Assembly: GCA_964369235.1 (NCBI GenBank) | Contig: CAYJEQ010000004.1 | Location: forward strand, 1-64,000 | Source: CAYJEQ01 sp964369235 | GTDB lineage: Bacteria > Bacillota > Clostridia > Oscillospirales > Ruminococcaceae | Direction of reading: 5' to 3' | DNA: 64,000 bases | Part shown: positions 9,566 through 17,799 of the stretch, piece after piece | How positions within the stretch are numbered: position 1 is the stretch's first letter | Layout of the letters: each line of letters starts with the position of its first letter | Position numbers and translations under genes: made by a program | Notes under the pieces: generated by a model | Told to the model about the DNA's origin: nothing | The model's input: only the letters and a program-made list of their open reading frames with translations | The model's database searches: none

Positions 9566-9605
9566 AAAATCAAGCTGTGGGGAGTTATACTCCTGCTACA
9601 GCTTG
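9566..9605 (-). terminator. Intrinsic terminator after ireB
   Basis: Interrupted stem CAAGCTGT...GGAGT / ACTCC...ACAGCTTG with loop TAT. In minus-strand sense it is followed by ATTTTT. It lies 28 bases past the ireB stop. Confidence 0.75.
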
Positions 9606-9633
9606 ACAAGTTTACACTATGAATTTGACACAA

Positions 9634-9879
9634 CTAGTCTTCAAGATAGGACTTTAACAGTAGCTGAAGTAGTTCATCTCGGTCAATTTTTCTTATTAGG
9701 CTACGAGCGTTATTATGGGTTGTAATATAAGTAGGATCTTCTGACAAGATATACCCTACCAACTGATTTATAGGGTTGTAACCCTTCTGACGCATAGCAT
9801 CATAAACTGCCGACAACACAACTTTAACCTGCTGTTCCTTATCATCATGAATAGAAAAAGATATAGTACGATCGTCCAC
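9634..9879 (-). CDS. ireB: IreB family regulatory phosphoprotein (UPF0297)
   Basis: Small cytoplasmic protein of 81 aa. In enterococci the family is a substrate of the Ser/Thr kinase IreK and modulates cephalosporin tolerance. The family pattern is plain: ISFSIHDDKEQQ at the start, then VYDAMRQKGYNPINQLVGYILSEDPTYI and the C-terminal RSLIRKIDRDELL. The start is GTG (9877-9879) with an AAGGAG SD 11 bases upstream. In many Firmicutes it stands with ruvX and alaS; those are absent here. It is monocistronic with its own terminator. Confidence 0.9.
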   Translation of the reverse strand: MDDRTISFSIHDDKEQQVKVVLSAVYDAMRQKGYNPINQLVGYILSEDPTYITTHNNARSLIRKIDRDELLQLLLKSYLED

Positions 9880-10112
9880 TTATAATCAACTCCTTAATAA
9901 TTGTTCTTAATTAATTATACACCATACTAAAGTGATAATCAATATGTCTTTGTAATTTTTTACTAAAAAAATGTATATTTATTAGATATAACTAGCAAGG
10001 GAAATAAAATGTTATAATTTTCCATATAAGACTATGACAAAGCCAATAACTAATAAAATATTACTGGATATTAACGGGAGATTTTATAGTTTACTATTAT
10101 ATAAATTGTAAA

Positions 10113-11225
10113 TTACAGCTCACCAGCACTGGATTTTTTAAGATATGCGTTAATAAATCCATCAATGTCTCCGTCCATAACAGCACCGATATTACCAATT
10201 TCAAAATTAGTACGGTGATCCTTAGCCATAGTGTAGGGCATAAATACATATGATCTTATCTGATTGCCCCAGCCTATGTCCTTCTGGTCACCCTTAATAT
10301 CCTCAATGCGATCAAGATGCTCACGCTCTTTAATCTCTATTAGTTTTGACTTTAACATCTTCATACATACATCTTTATTTTGGTGCTGACTGCGCTCGTT
10401 CTGGCAAGCTACAATAATACCAGTTGGAAGATGGGTTATACGAACAGCTGATTCGGTTTTATTTACATGCTGTCCACCAGCACCACCAGCACGATAGGTG
10501 TCTATCTTAAGATCTTCATCTCTTATATCTATCTGAATATCATCATCAATCTCAGGCATTACCTCCAGTGATGCAAAGGAAGTGTGGCGTCTGCCAGAGG
10601 AGTCAAAGGGAGAAATTCTCACCAGACGGTGTACTCCTGTTTCCGAGCGCAGGTAACCGTAAACATTAAGGCCTTCTATAAGTATAGAGGCGCTTTTTAG
10701 CCCAGCTTCGTCACCATCTAGGTAATCTAGGATTTTGTATTTATATCCATGGCGCTCAGCCCATCTAGTATACATACGATAAAGCATTTCAGCCCAGTCC
10801 TGAGCCTCGGTGCCACCAGCACCAGCATGGAAGGAAAGTATGGCATTCTTGCTGTCATATTCACCTATTAATAGGGTGGAAAGTCTTTGGGATTCCATCA
10901 TGTCACAGGCAGACTTATAGCCTTCCTCCACCTCTGGTAGTAGGCTGTCGTCCTTTTCCTCCAGTGCAATTTCCACCATAGTAAGGCTATCTTCCCACAG
11001 GGATACAAGCTTCTCATAACTGCCTATTTTTTCTTTAAGTTTGCTTATGTTCTGGTTTACAGTTTTGGATCTCTCTAGGTCTAACCAGAAACCATCAATA
11101 GTGGTCTGCTCCTCTAGTTCAGCTAACTGAGAGTTTAGTTTATTAAGTCCGATTGCATCGGCAAGGTCTTCTATCTGTGGTTTTAAAGCTAAAAGCTCTA
11201 ACCTAAGTTGCTCAAATTCTAACAT
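10113..11225 (-). CDS. prfB: Peptide chain release factor 2
   Basis: Class I release factor that reads UGA and UAA and triggers peptide release. The stop-codon-reading tripeptide region VRISPFDSSGRRHTS (~200-214) and the catalytic GGQ in RAGGAGGQHVNKTES are both intact; 370 aa is full length. The reading frame is continuous through the N terminus with no in-frame UGA, so the autoregulatory +1 frameshift common in prfB is absent. The AGAAAGG SD is 12 bases before the ATG. It stands alone. Confidence 0.95.
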   Translation of the reverse strand: MLEFEQLRLELLALKPQIEDLADAIGLNKLNSQLAELEEQTTIDGFWLDLERSKTVNQNISKLKEKIGSYEKLVSLWEDSLTMVEIALEEKDDSLLPEVEEGYKSACDMMESQRLSTLLIGEYDSKNAILSFHAGAGGTEAQDWAEMLYRMYTRWAERHGYKYKILDYLDGDEAGLKSASILIEGLNVYGYLRSETGVHRLVRISPFDSSGRRHTSFASLEVMPEIDDDIQIDIRDEDLKIDTYRAGGAGGQHVNKTESAVRITHLPTGIIVACQNERSQHQNKDVCMKMLKSKLIEIKEREHLDRIEDIKGDQKDIGWGNQIRSYVFMPYTMAKDHRTNFEIGNIGAVMDGDIDGFINAYLKKSSAGEL

Positions 11226-11520
11226 AAAGTGAAATTTCCTTTCTTAAATAGCAGGTAATTTATATAAGTATATTGTAGGATAATTTAGTATGAAAGTCCC
11301 TATAAATACATAAACATCACAAAAAAATGTAAAAAATTATCATATATTGTGAATTTACTATTGGTTTTACAGTCTATTTATAATATAATAATATATAAGG
11401 TATATAATTTCAAGTGATTATATCATAATTAAATTTATAAAAATATAGATGTTTTGATAAATATATCAGTCCTATCTTGTTTAGGTTAGATAGTGATAGT
11501 GAGAAAGGTTGAGAAATAAT

Positions 11521-12516
11521 ATGAGTAAATATAATGGAGTGAAATGCGTTCATTGCCACAAAGAGTTTGCTAATGATGATAGAGTAGTAGTATGCCCAAC
11601 TTGTGGAGCACCTCATCATAGAGAGTGTTATGATGAGATAGGTCACTGTGGGGAAGAACACCTTCACGGCAGTGAGGGGGCTTACTTTGTTAAGGAAGAA
11701 GAGCGTAGAAAGAGAATAAATCAACAGCGTACTGGTGCAGCCTGTGAAGGCTGTGGAGCTGCAATGTATGTTGAGGATACCCAGTGTAGTCAGTGTGGCA
11801 AAGAAGTAATAAGGGATAAGCAGGTGCCAGTAGGATCTGTTTTTGCCAGTCAAAGCACATCGCCACCTCTTACAGGAGATCCAGTAGATGGAGTTACCGA
11901 GAAAGAGTTAGCTACATATATAGGTTTTAGCTCCAAATATTTTATACTTAGATTTAGAGCAATGGCAAATAACCAGCGAGTTCCACAGGTAAATCTAGCA
12001 GCTTTTTTACTGGGATTCATCTACTTTTTCTACCGTAAAATGTACAAGGTAGCCATTGGGCTTTTTGTAGTGTTTTTTATCTGTAGCATACCTAGTATGT
12101 TAATAGCTAATGAACTAGCTAAGGATTTAGTCATTGAAACAGTTACCTCAGGTGAGATGATGGGTGGAGTTGATATGTCGGCTTTACAGAATATAGTAGA
12201 TGTATCTACCCTTACACCAACAGATTATGACAAGGTAGAAAGCCTAGAAAATATAGGTTTTTATCTAAATATAGTGTATATGATAGCAACAGTCATAGGT
12301 TCAATCTACGCTAATAAACTGTATTATAACCAGTGTTTAACAGAGATTAGAAACACAAGAGCAGGATATGGTGGAGTAGATGAAAACAGATATTACTATG
12401 CACTAGCTAGAAAGGGTAGAACAACAATAGCTACACCACTACTTGTAGTAATAATTTATAGTATGATAGGATTTATCTTTAACTATATTACAGTATCTTC
12501 AATGCTTGGAATGTAG
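11521..12516 (+). CDS. Membrane protein with prokaryotic RING-finger zinc domain
   Basis: The N terminus carries paired metal ligands CVHCHKEF...CPTCGAPHHRECYDEIGHC (residues ~9-43), like the Prok-RING families. A second four-Cys zinc ribbon CEGCGAAMY...CSQCGKE follows (~75-96). The C-terminal half has a DUF2628-like hydrophobic part (NLAAFLLGFIYFFYRKMYKV) with about four membrane helices. The ATG at 11521 is 12 bases after an AGAAAGG SD; the frame opens earlier at a TTG inside the SD region. A deformylase-like gene follows after 28 bases. Its function is unknown; a role in ubiquitin-like chemistry is not implied. Confidence 0.75.
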   Translation: MSKYNGVKCVHCHKEFANDDRVVVCPTCGAPHHRECYDEIGHCGEEHLHGSEGAYFVKEEERRKRINQQRTGAACEGCGAAMYVEDTQCSQCGKEVIRDKQVPVGSVFASQSTSPPLTGDPVDGVTEKELATYIGFSSKYFILRFRAMANNQRVPQVNLAAFLLGFIYFFYRKMYKVAIGLFVVFFICSIPSMLIANELAKDLVIETVTSGEMMGGVDMSALQNIVDVSTLTPTDYDKVESLENIGFYLNIVYMIATVIGSIYANKLYYNQCLTEIRNTRAGYGGVDENRYYYALARKGRTTIATPLLVVIIYSMIGFIFNYITVSSMLGM

Positions 12517-12544
12517 TAGAAAACTTAACAAAAAGGACGGTACC

Positions 12545-12955
12545 ATGGTTAGAGATATAATAAAAGATGAGATTTTCTTAGCTAATAAAAGTGAGAAAGC
12601 AACTAGGGAAGATTTATCCATAGCAGAGGATTTATTAGATACTCTTTATGCTAATAGAGAGGGTTGTGTAGGTCTTGCAGCTAATATGATAGGTTTTTTA
12701 AAATCCATTATAGTGGTAGATGATGAGGGGGATTATCTAGTGATGATAAATCCACAGATTATTAAATCCTCCGATGGCTACCAAACCGAAGAAAGCTGTT
12801 TATCCCTAGTAGGCACACGACCTACAAAAAGATATAAAACCATAAAGGTTCAGTATGAGAACATAGATTTTCAGACTAGGATAAAGACATTTAGGGATTT
12901 TACAGCACAGATAATACAGCATGAGATTGATCACTGTAATGGGATAATAATATAA
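12545..12955 (+). CDS. Peptide deformylase-like protein
   Basis: A 136-aa protein with the three deformylase motifs. Motif 1 is GLAANMIG (43-50), where the usual catalytic Gln is Met. Motif 2 is EESCLSL, with metal ligand Cys85. Motif 3 is QHEIDHCNG, with the two His ligands and Glu intact. Metal binding is thus likely, but removal of N-formyl groups is uncertain because the Gln stabilises the transition state in true deformylases. The start is the ATG at 12545 behind AAAAGGACGG. It is probably co-transcribed with the RING-finger gene. Confidence 0.75.
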   Translation: MVRDIIKDEIFLANKSEKATREDLSIAEDLLDTLYANREGCVGLAANMIGFLKSIIVVDDEGDYLVMINPQIIKSSDGYQTEESCLSLVGTRPTKRYKTIKVQYENIDFQTRIKTFRDFTAQIIQHEIDHCNGIII

Positions 12956-12962
12956 AATACAA

Positions 12963-13011
12963 GGGTGTATTCCTTCGCAAATAGTGCGATGAGAATACAC
13001 CCTAATTTTTT
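12963..13011 (+). terminator. Intrinsic terminator
   Basis: Perfect outer stem GGGTGTATTC/GAATACACCC with an inner TCGCA/TGCGA pair, followed by TAATTTTTT. It lies seven bases after the deformylase-like gene. Confidence 0.85.
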
Positions 13012-13026
13012 ATTATTGTGCTAGGA

Positions 13027-13545
13027 TTATTTACCGTAGGCTTCTATGGCTTTATCTGTTGGAGCAATGCTACCAAATTCCATCTTAGCAGTATCTCCTA
13101 GGAAATTTTCCTTCTCCTTAGCTTCTGCTACTGTATCTACAAAATAGCTGAAAAGCTGGGAAGATTTATACTCATCATAGCTATATCCTTCTAGTGGAAT
13201 ATCATAGTCAAGGGTAATAAAGCCAAGTCTTTCTAGTTTAACTAGTTTATTACCAGTGTTTTTTACCTGTTCCATAGTGTCAGAGCTTTCCACTAAAAAT
13301 ACAGGAGATAGTGCCACATTAACAAAGTCAGTTTCCTTAGTGCTAGCTACAACAAACTGTACAACTGGAAGATATTTATACTGAATAAGATGCTGTAGAA
13401 AATGCTCCTCTGTATGGGTTAGAGTATCATCTGTTGGCTTCTTATGTTTGCCACAGCAACCTTTGTGTCCATGCTCGTGATTGTGATTATGGCCATGGGA
13501 ACTACAACATCCTCCATGAGAGTGGTTATGGTTATGATCTGTCAT
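13027..13545 (-). CDS. His/Cys-rich metal-binding protein of unknown function
   Basis: A 172-aa cytoplasmic protein. Residues ~3-36 are a dense run of His, Gly and Cys pairs (NHNHSHGGCCSSHGHNHNHE, then GHKGCCGKH), a likely nickel, zinc or copper store or sensor. Residues ~40-172 form an ordinary alpha/beta domain that I do not recognise (FVNVALSPVFLVESSDTMEQ). An AGAAAGG SD precedes the ATG by 10 bases. It is monocistronic. Such tails occur on metallochaperones such as HypB, SlyD and CobW, but the core domain here is not one of those. Confidence 0.6.
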   Translation of the reverse strand: MTDHNHNHSHGGCCSSHGHNHNHEHGHKGCCGKHKKPTDDTLTHTEEHFLQHLIQYKYLPVVQFVVASTKETDFVNVALSPVFLVESSDTMEQVKNTGNKLVKLERLGFITLDYDIPLEGYSYDEYKSSQLFSYFVDTVAEAKEKENFLGDTAKMEFGSIAPTDKAIEAYGK

Positions 13546-13709
13546 AATTAATATTCCTTTCTATTTTGTTTTAGTTTTTTAAATATTTATATACTTAATC
13601 AATGGTGTTAGAATCAACTAACCTTAGTAATTCTAACATAGTTTCTGCTAAAATACAAGGGGAATATATTTAAGGTTCTGTTTGTGTGATAATATAAGTT
13701 TACACCAAT

Positions 13710-13747
13710 AAAATCGGGATATTCACCTAATATTAGAGAATATCCCG
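13710..13747 (-). terminator. Intrinsic terminator of the FKBP lipoprotein gene
   Basis: Perfect 10-bp stem CGGGATATTC/GAATATCCCG. On the minus strand ATTTTATTGG follows it. It is 20 bases past the stop codon. Confidence 0.8.
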
Positions 13748-13766
13748 TAGATTATAATTATATTAA

Positions 13767-14900
13767 TTATCTAAAGCTATTGTAAACTCCATCTGTTAGC
13801 ACTAGGAATTTAATATAGTTAATGCCGTAGATTTCTTCATATTCAGACCAGTCAGTACCATCAAAGTATCCGTCAATATCTTCTTCACTTACCTGTAGGT
13901 TAAGCATTTCTGCTACATACTGAACAGCAAGAATGTTCTCAGCTTCTAACTGGATATCAGCAGCCTGTGATGCGATTAGCTCCTCAACAGAGGCAAAACC
14001 ATATACAGCTGCAAGATCCTTACCAGTCATACCATACTGCATAGCTGTGTGCTCAAACTCATCAGCTCTTAGAGATGTAAGGTAATCTGTTAAAGCAGTT
14101 GGGATTTCGCTGTAGACTGCGATTTCCTTTAGCTGTTCCATTACATACTGGTTTACCTGACTGGTAGAGAAGGAATCTTCAATAAGTGCCTTAAAATCAT
14201 CAGCAGATGTGTACTGTCCCTGAGTAATATCAGTTACAAACTCATCGTTAAACTCTGGTAGAATGTAGTTAACACCACTGTTAATGGTAATATTAAATAC
14301 AGCGTCCTTGCCTGCTAGATCTGTGCTGTGGTAATCAGCTGGGAAGGTAACATTAATATCGAAAGTTTCGCCGATATTATGGCCTACTAGCTGATCTAAA
14401 AATCCATCAATATAGCTTGTAACACCGATAGTAACCTCAGTGCCCATACCCTGAGTAGAACCACCTTCAAACTCTACACCGTCAACACTACCAACATAGT
14501 CGATGTTTAGAGTATCGCCATCTTTAACCACATAGCTTGGATCTTCGTTGATTTCACTTTCAGTGTAACCGGATAGTAGAGAGTCGATCTCAGCCTGTAC
14601 TAGAGATTCATCTACAGCAATAATATCTTCTGTTACTGTAATAGCGTCATAGCCATCGATGGTTACATAGTCACTAGCCTTAACATCTTTATAGTAGCCA
14701 TTCTCATCAAAGTAATCACTTGGATTAACATGAACATGAGTATCTGTGCCATCTTCGCTTGCGCCTTCTTCAGTTGTCTGGCTAGTAGCTTCTCCTTCTG
14801 TTGTAGCCTCTGAGGAGGTGCTTTCTGTAGAACAGCCTACTAGAAGGCTTAGGGACATCATGCTAATCATAGCAATCATAATTATTTTTCTTAGTTTCAT
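13767..14900 (-). CDS. Trigger-factor-like FKBP peptidyl-prolyl isomerase lipoprotein
   Basis: A 377-aa surface lipoprotein: signal peptide with lipobox LLVGC (Cys at ~23), then an acidic Ser/Thr/Glu-rich linker. An FKBP domain of the trigger-factor type follows (VKDGDTLNIDYVGSVDGVEF...GFLDQLVGHNIGETF, residues ~125-215). Last is a helical region resembling the trigger factor C-terminal chaperone domain (~215-345). It probably assists folding of secreted proteins outside the membrane. The cytosolic ribosome-bound trigger factor lacks the signal peptide, so this is a distinct exported member. Its leader has an 8-bp hairpin next to the SD. Confidence 0.85.
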   Translation of the reverse strand: MKLRKIIMIAMISMMSLSLLVGCSTESTSSEATTEGEATSQTTEEGASEDGTDTHVHVNPSDYFDENGYYKDVKASDYVTIDGYDAITVTEDIIAVDESLVQAEIDSLLSGYTESEINEDPSYVVKDGDTLNIDYVGSVDGVEFEGGSTQGMGTEVTIGVTSYIDGFLDQLVGHNIGETFDINVTFPADYHSTDLAGKDAVFNITINSGVNYILPEFNDEFVTDITQGQYTSADDFKALIEDSFSTSQVNQYVMEQLKEIAVYSEIPTALTDYLTSLRADEFEHTAMQYGMTGKDLAAVYGFASVEELIASQAADIQLEAENILAVQYVAEMLNLQVSEEDIDGYFDGTDWSEYEEIYGINYIKFLVLTDGVYNSFR

Positions 14901-14946
14901 TTAAGATAACCATACCTTTCTACGTTTGTAGTCACTGCTACAAACT
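14901..14946 (-). promoter_or_regulatory. Leader hairpin and SD of the FKBP lipoprotein gene
   Basis: Stem GTTTGTAG/CTACAAAC (14924-14945), with a 6-base loop, ends two bases before AGAAAGG in gene sense. The start ATG lies 14 bases after that SD. It is the simplest member of the hairpin-next-to-SD group. Confidence 0.55.
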
Positions 14947-15114
14947 TCTTATATTATAACATCACTGATTATAACACAGATAAATGTATAAAAACAGCCT
15001 AAAATGAGAATAAATCTTAAAATAAATCAAAAAAACTATGAAACAATCTATATTTACTTCTGGTTTACTAATAAATATGTATAAAAAAGACCTTATTATA
15101 CATGAAATTTCAAA

Positions 15115-15143
15115 TTGACAAAATTTATATATAGTGTTAGAAT
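15115..15143 (+). promoter_or_regulatory. Sigma-A promoter of the thiamine operon
   Basis: TTGACA (15115-15120), a 17-base spacer and TAGAAT (15138-15143). Transcription would start near 15150, about 30 bases before the TPP aptamer. Confidence 0.8.
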
Positions 15144-15181
15144 GAAAAATAGTTAAATAATTTTAATCAAATTTAATATAC

Positions 15182-15276
15182 GGGGGAGCTTGAGGGACTA
15201 TAACCCATACAGGCTGAGAGGAGATAGGAAGTCTCGACCCCTTGACCTGATTTGGATAATGCCAACGGAGGAAGAG
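15182..15276 (+). ncRNA. TPP riboswitch (thi box)
   Basis: Canonical thiamine pyrophosphate aptamer. GGGGAGCTT opens it, GGCTGAGAGG forms the pyrimidine-sensing loop, CGACCCCTTGACCTGATTTG and GGATAATGCCAACGGAGG form the pyrophosphate helix. All conserved blocks are present in order. It should lower thiM-thiE-thiD expression when TPP is plentiful. A possible terminator follows at 15272-15322. Confidence 0.95.
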
Positions 15277-15322
15277 TTATAAACAGAGGTAAAGGTATCA
15301 GGTATGCTTTTAGCTCTTTTTT
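15272..15322 (+). terminator. Possible riboswitch-controlled terminator
   Basis: AAGAGTTA (15272-15279) can pair with TAGCTCTT (15311-15318, one G-U pair), followed by a T run. Its 5' strand overlaps the closing helix of the TPP aptamer, which suits transcription attenuation. The loop is long, so the pairing is tentative. Confidence 0.5.
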
Positions 15323-15353
15323 ATTTTAGAAAAGGAGGGTAATAAGCAATAGA

Positions 15354-15460
15354 CAAAGGGGAGCGCCTTATGTCTAATAGAGTATCTTAGCGATGGGTGG
15401 CTGTGTTTCAGCCTGAGAGATGACAATAAAGTCTAAACCGACCCTGCCAACACAGGGGAT
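15354..15460 (+). ncRNA. Second, truncated TPP-like element
   Basis: About 80 bases after the first aptamer the thi-box landmarks recur: GGGGAGC (15358-15364), GGCTG/CAGCC stem, CTGAGAG, then CGACCC directly joined to TGCCAAC (15439-15451). In the first aptamer these last two blocks are separated by 19 bases (the CTTGACCTGATTTGG...ATAA segment). That segment forms the pyrophosphate-binding helix. It is either a decayed duplicate or a variant aptamer. Confidence 0.5.
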
Positions 15461-15616
15461 ATATCTATAATCCTAATCTATATATTATGGTAGTTAACTA
15501 TAGTATATAGATTATAAGTGATGTATAGGTATTAATTTGCTAGGGTATCTATAATGCTTACACCCTAGTTTAAAAAAATAGAAAAATATTATAACTTAAA
15601 AAGGTAGGAAATTATA
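15461..15616 (+). other. Untranslated stretch between truncated thi element and thiM
   Basis: No gene. It contains an AT-rich hairpin AATCTATATA.../...TATATAGATT (15475-15513) without a T run, and a GGTAGG SD for thiM at its end. With the two thi elements, the thiM leader is about 460 bases long. Confidence 0.5.
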
Positions 15617-16441
15617 ATGATTAAAATAATGGTAGATAATTTAAGAGATAGAAAACCTCTAATACATAATATAACAAACTATGTTACAGTAAATGACTGT
15701 GCAAATATTCTTATTGCAGCTGGAGCATCTCCAATTATGTCTGACGAGCCAAAGGATGTAGTGGATATAACAAGTATATGTAATGGTCTTAATATCAATA
15801 TAGGTACATTACAGGAAAAAACCATTAAATCCATGGTGTTAGCAGGAACACAAGCAAATAAGCTAGGTAATCCTGTGCTGTTAGATCCTGTAGGGGTAGG
15901 TGCATCTGCTTTACGAGATGAAACCTGTGTCACACTGCTACAAAACATTAAGTTTACAGTAATAAGAGGCAATGTATCAGAGATAAAAGCCCTAGCCACA
16001 GGCATAGGTGGTGGAGTAGGGGTGGACGCCAGTGAAAGTGACCTAGTGAACCCTAATAATATAGATAGTGTAATAGCATTTGCAAAAAGTTTTGCAGTTA
16101 AAACTAAAGCTGTAATAATTATCTCTGGACCGGTGGATATTATAACCGATGGTACAGATACCTACACTGTGTCAAGTGGTGTGGAGATGATGTCAAAAAT
16201 TACAGGTAGTGGTTGTATGCTTAGTGCTATGACAACGGCTTTTATAGCAGCTAATAGAGAGAATATTTTAATGGCAGCAGTGGCGTCGGTATCAGCTATG
16301 GGTGTAGCTGGGGAGATAGCTTATGAGAAGATGATAAAAAATGACGCAGGAAACTCTACCTATAGAAATTATCTAATAGATGAAATTTTTAAGTTAACAG
16401 GTAAATCCCTAGAAGAAAAAGCAAAATTTAAAAAGGTATAA
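15617..16441 (+). CDS. thiM: Hydroxyethylthiazole kinase
   Basis: Phosphorylates 4-methyl-5-hydroxyethylthiazole for thiamine salvage. Family motifs: ITNYVTVNDCANILIAAGASPIMSD (substrate site, residues ~19-43), LDPVGVGAS, IRGNVSEIKAL and the ATP and anion-hole segment ITGSGCMLSAM (~194-204). The 274-aa length is normal. It is the first gene of thiM-thiE-thiD behind the TPP riboswitch. No thiazole synthesis genes (thiG, thiH, thiS) and no thiC are nearby, which points to salvage rather than full synthesis at this locus. Confidence 0.93.
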   Translation: MIKIMVDNLRDRKPLIHNITNYVTVNDCANILIAAGASPIMSDEPKDVVDITSICNGLNINIGTLQEKTIKSMVLAGTQANKLGNPVLLDPVGVGASALRDETCVTLLQNIKFTVIRGNVSEIKALATGIGGGVGVDASESDLVNPNNIDSVIAFAKSFAVKTKAVIIISGPVDIITDGTDTYTVSSGVEMMSKITGSGCMLSAMTTAFIAANRENILMAAVASVSAMGVAGEIAYEKMIKNDAGNSTYRNYLIDEIFKLTGKSLEEKAKFKKV

Positions 16442-16502
16442 AGTTTGAAAATAAATTTTTAAAAAGTAATGGTCATAATTATAAAGAAAGCATGGTGGGT
16501 AG

Positions 16503-17783
16503 ATGAGATACAGCAGAAAAGATATACTTTTATATGGAGTAACCGATTCCCAGTGGTTAGAGGGCAGAAGCTTATATGAAGTGGTAAAAGAGGCTTTAGA
16601 CGGTGGAGCAACAACCATACAACTAAGGGAAAAGAGTATTTCAGATCAGGAGTTTTTAGCGCTGGCACAGCAGATAATCCCACTGTGCAAATCCTATAAA
16701 GTACCACTTATTATTAATGATAATGTAAATGTTGCAGCAGCTTGTGACTGTGAGGGAGTTCATGTGGGACAGGGGGATATGTGCTTAAAGGAAGTCCGTA
16801 AACTTCTAGGAGATAATAAGATTATCGGAGTATCCACCCACAGTGTAGAGGAAGCGATTACAGCACAAAGTGACGGAGCAGATTATATAGGTGTTGGAGC
16901 AGTTTTCTCCACTTCTACTAAGGGCGATGCCAACAGTGTTAGCAAAGAGTTACTAAGTGAGATATGCAGTAGTGTACAGATACCAGTATGCGCAATAGGT
17001 GGTATATCGGCTAGTAATATACAGGAGCTAAAATCCACAGGTATAGACGGTGTAGCAGTGGTGTCGGCAATATTTGCAGCAAAGGATATTAAACTTGTCA
17101 CAGAGGATATGTTAGCAAAGGTAAAATCAGTGGTAGTGCCTAAGGACTATGATGGAATAATATTTGACATGGATGGAACATTTATTGATTCTATGGCACA
17201 TTGGGACAATCTACCTACCTCGGTATTAAATAAGCGAGGACTTACCCCGAAGGAAGATATAAACAAAATCTTTAAAAATCTAAGTATGACTCAGGCAGCC
17301 CAGTATTATATAGATAATTATGGCTTTACCGAAAGTGTAGAGGAGATAATCGCACAGGTGGTAGGTCAGATTAAGGATTTTTATAAATATGATGCACCTT
17401 GTAGAGAGGGCGCAGTGGAGCTATTTACTAGCTGTAAAGAAAAAAACATAGCAATGTGTGTAGCCACTGCAACGGACCGTCCACTGGCAGATATAGTCCT
17501 TAAAAGACTGGATTTACAGCAGTATTTTAGCCATGTATTTACCTGTAAAGAGGTGGGTGCTGGCAAAGATAAGCCTACAATATATGAGAAAGCCCTAGAA
17601 GCACTAGGGACAGCTAAGGATAGAACACTGGTATTTGAAGATGCCTTATACGCAGTCAAAACAGCCAAAGAAGCCGGTTTTACAGTGGTGGCAATCTACG
17701 ATGAAACAGCCTCTAAGGACTGGGATAAAATTATAAAAATCGCAGACTACAATATAAAATCACTAACTGACATACTACAGTAG
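16503..17783 (+). CDS. thiE: Thiamine phosphate synthase fused to a HAD phosphatase
   Basis: Two-domain protein of 426 aa. Residues ~1-208 are ThiE, which joins HMP-PP and thiazole phosphate to give thiamine monophosphate (TTIQLREKS, GVHVGQGD, GADYIGVGAVFSTSTK, CAIGGIS). Residues ~213-426 are a HAD hydrolase of the beta-phosphoglucomutase-like type: motif I FDMDGT with Asp222 and Asp224, motif II VATATDRP, motif III Lys in GAGKDKP, motif IV VFEDALYAV. The C-terminal domain may dephosphorylate thiamine monophosphate to thiamine or recycle a pathway phosphate; its substrate is inferred only. The stop is 16 bases before thiD. Confidence 0.9.
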   Translation: MRYSRKDILLYGVTDSQWLEGRSLYEVVKEALDGGATTIQLREKSISDQEFLALAQQIIPLCKSYKVPLIINDNVNVAAACDCEGVHVGQGDMCLKEVRKLLGDNKIIGVSTHSVEEAITAQSDGADYIGVGAVFSTSTKGDANSVSKELLSEICSSVQIPVCAIGGISASNIQELKSTGIDGVAVVSAIFAAKDIKLVTEDMLAKVKSVVVPKDYDGIIFDMDGTFIDSMAHWDNLPTSVLNKRGLTPKEDINKIFKNLSMTQAAQYYIDNYGFTESVEEIIAQVVGQIKDFYKYDAPCREGAVELFTSCKEKNIAMCVATATDRPLADIVLKRLDLQQYFSHVFTCKEVGAGKDKPTIYEKALEALGTAKDRTLVFEDALYAVKTAKEAGFTVVAIYDETASKDWDKIIKIADYNIKSLTDILQ

Positions 17784-17799
17784 AAAGGTAAAGTAGATT

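Noticed and set aside
11410..11853. 147-codon minus-strand frame across the RING-finger gene
   Set aside because: It is antisense to a well-supported gene, has no SD and low-complexity hydrophobic composition; a shadow frame.
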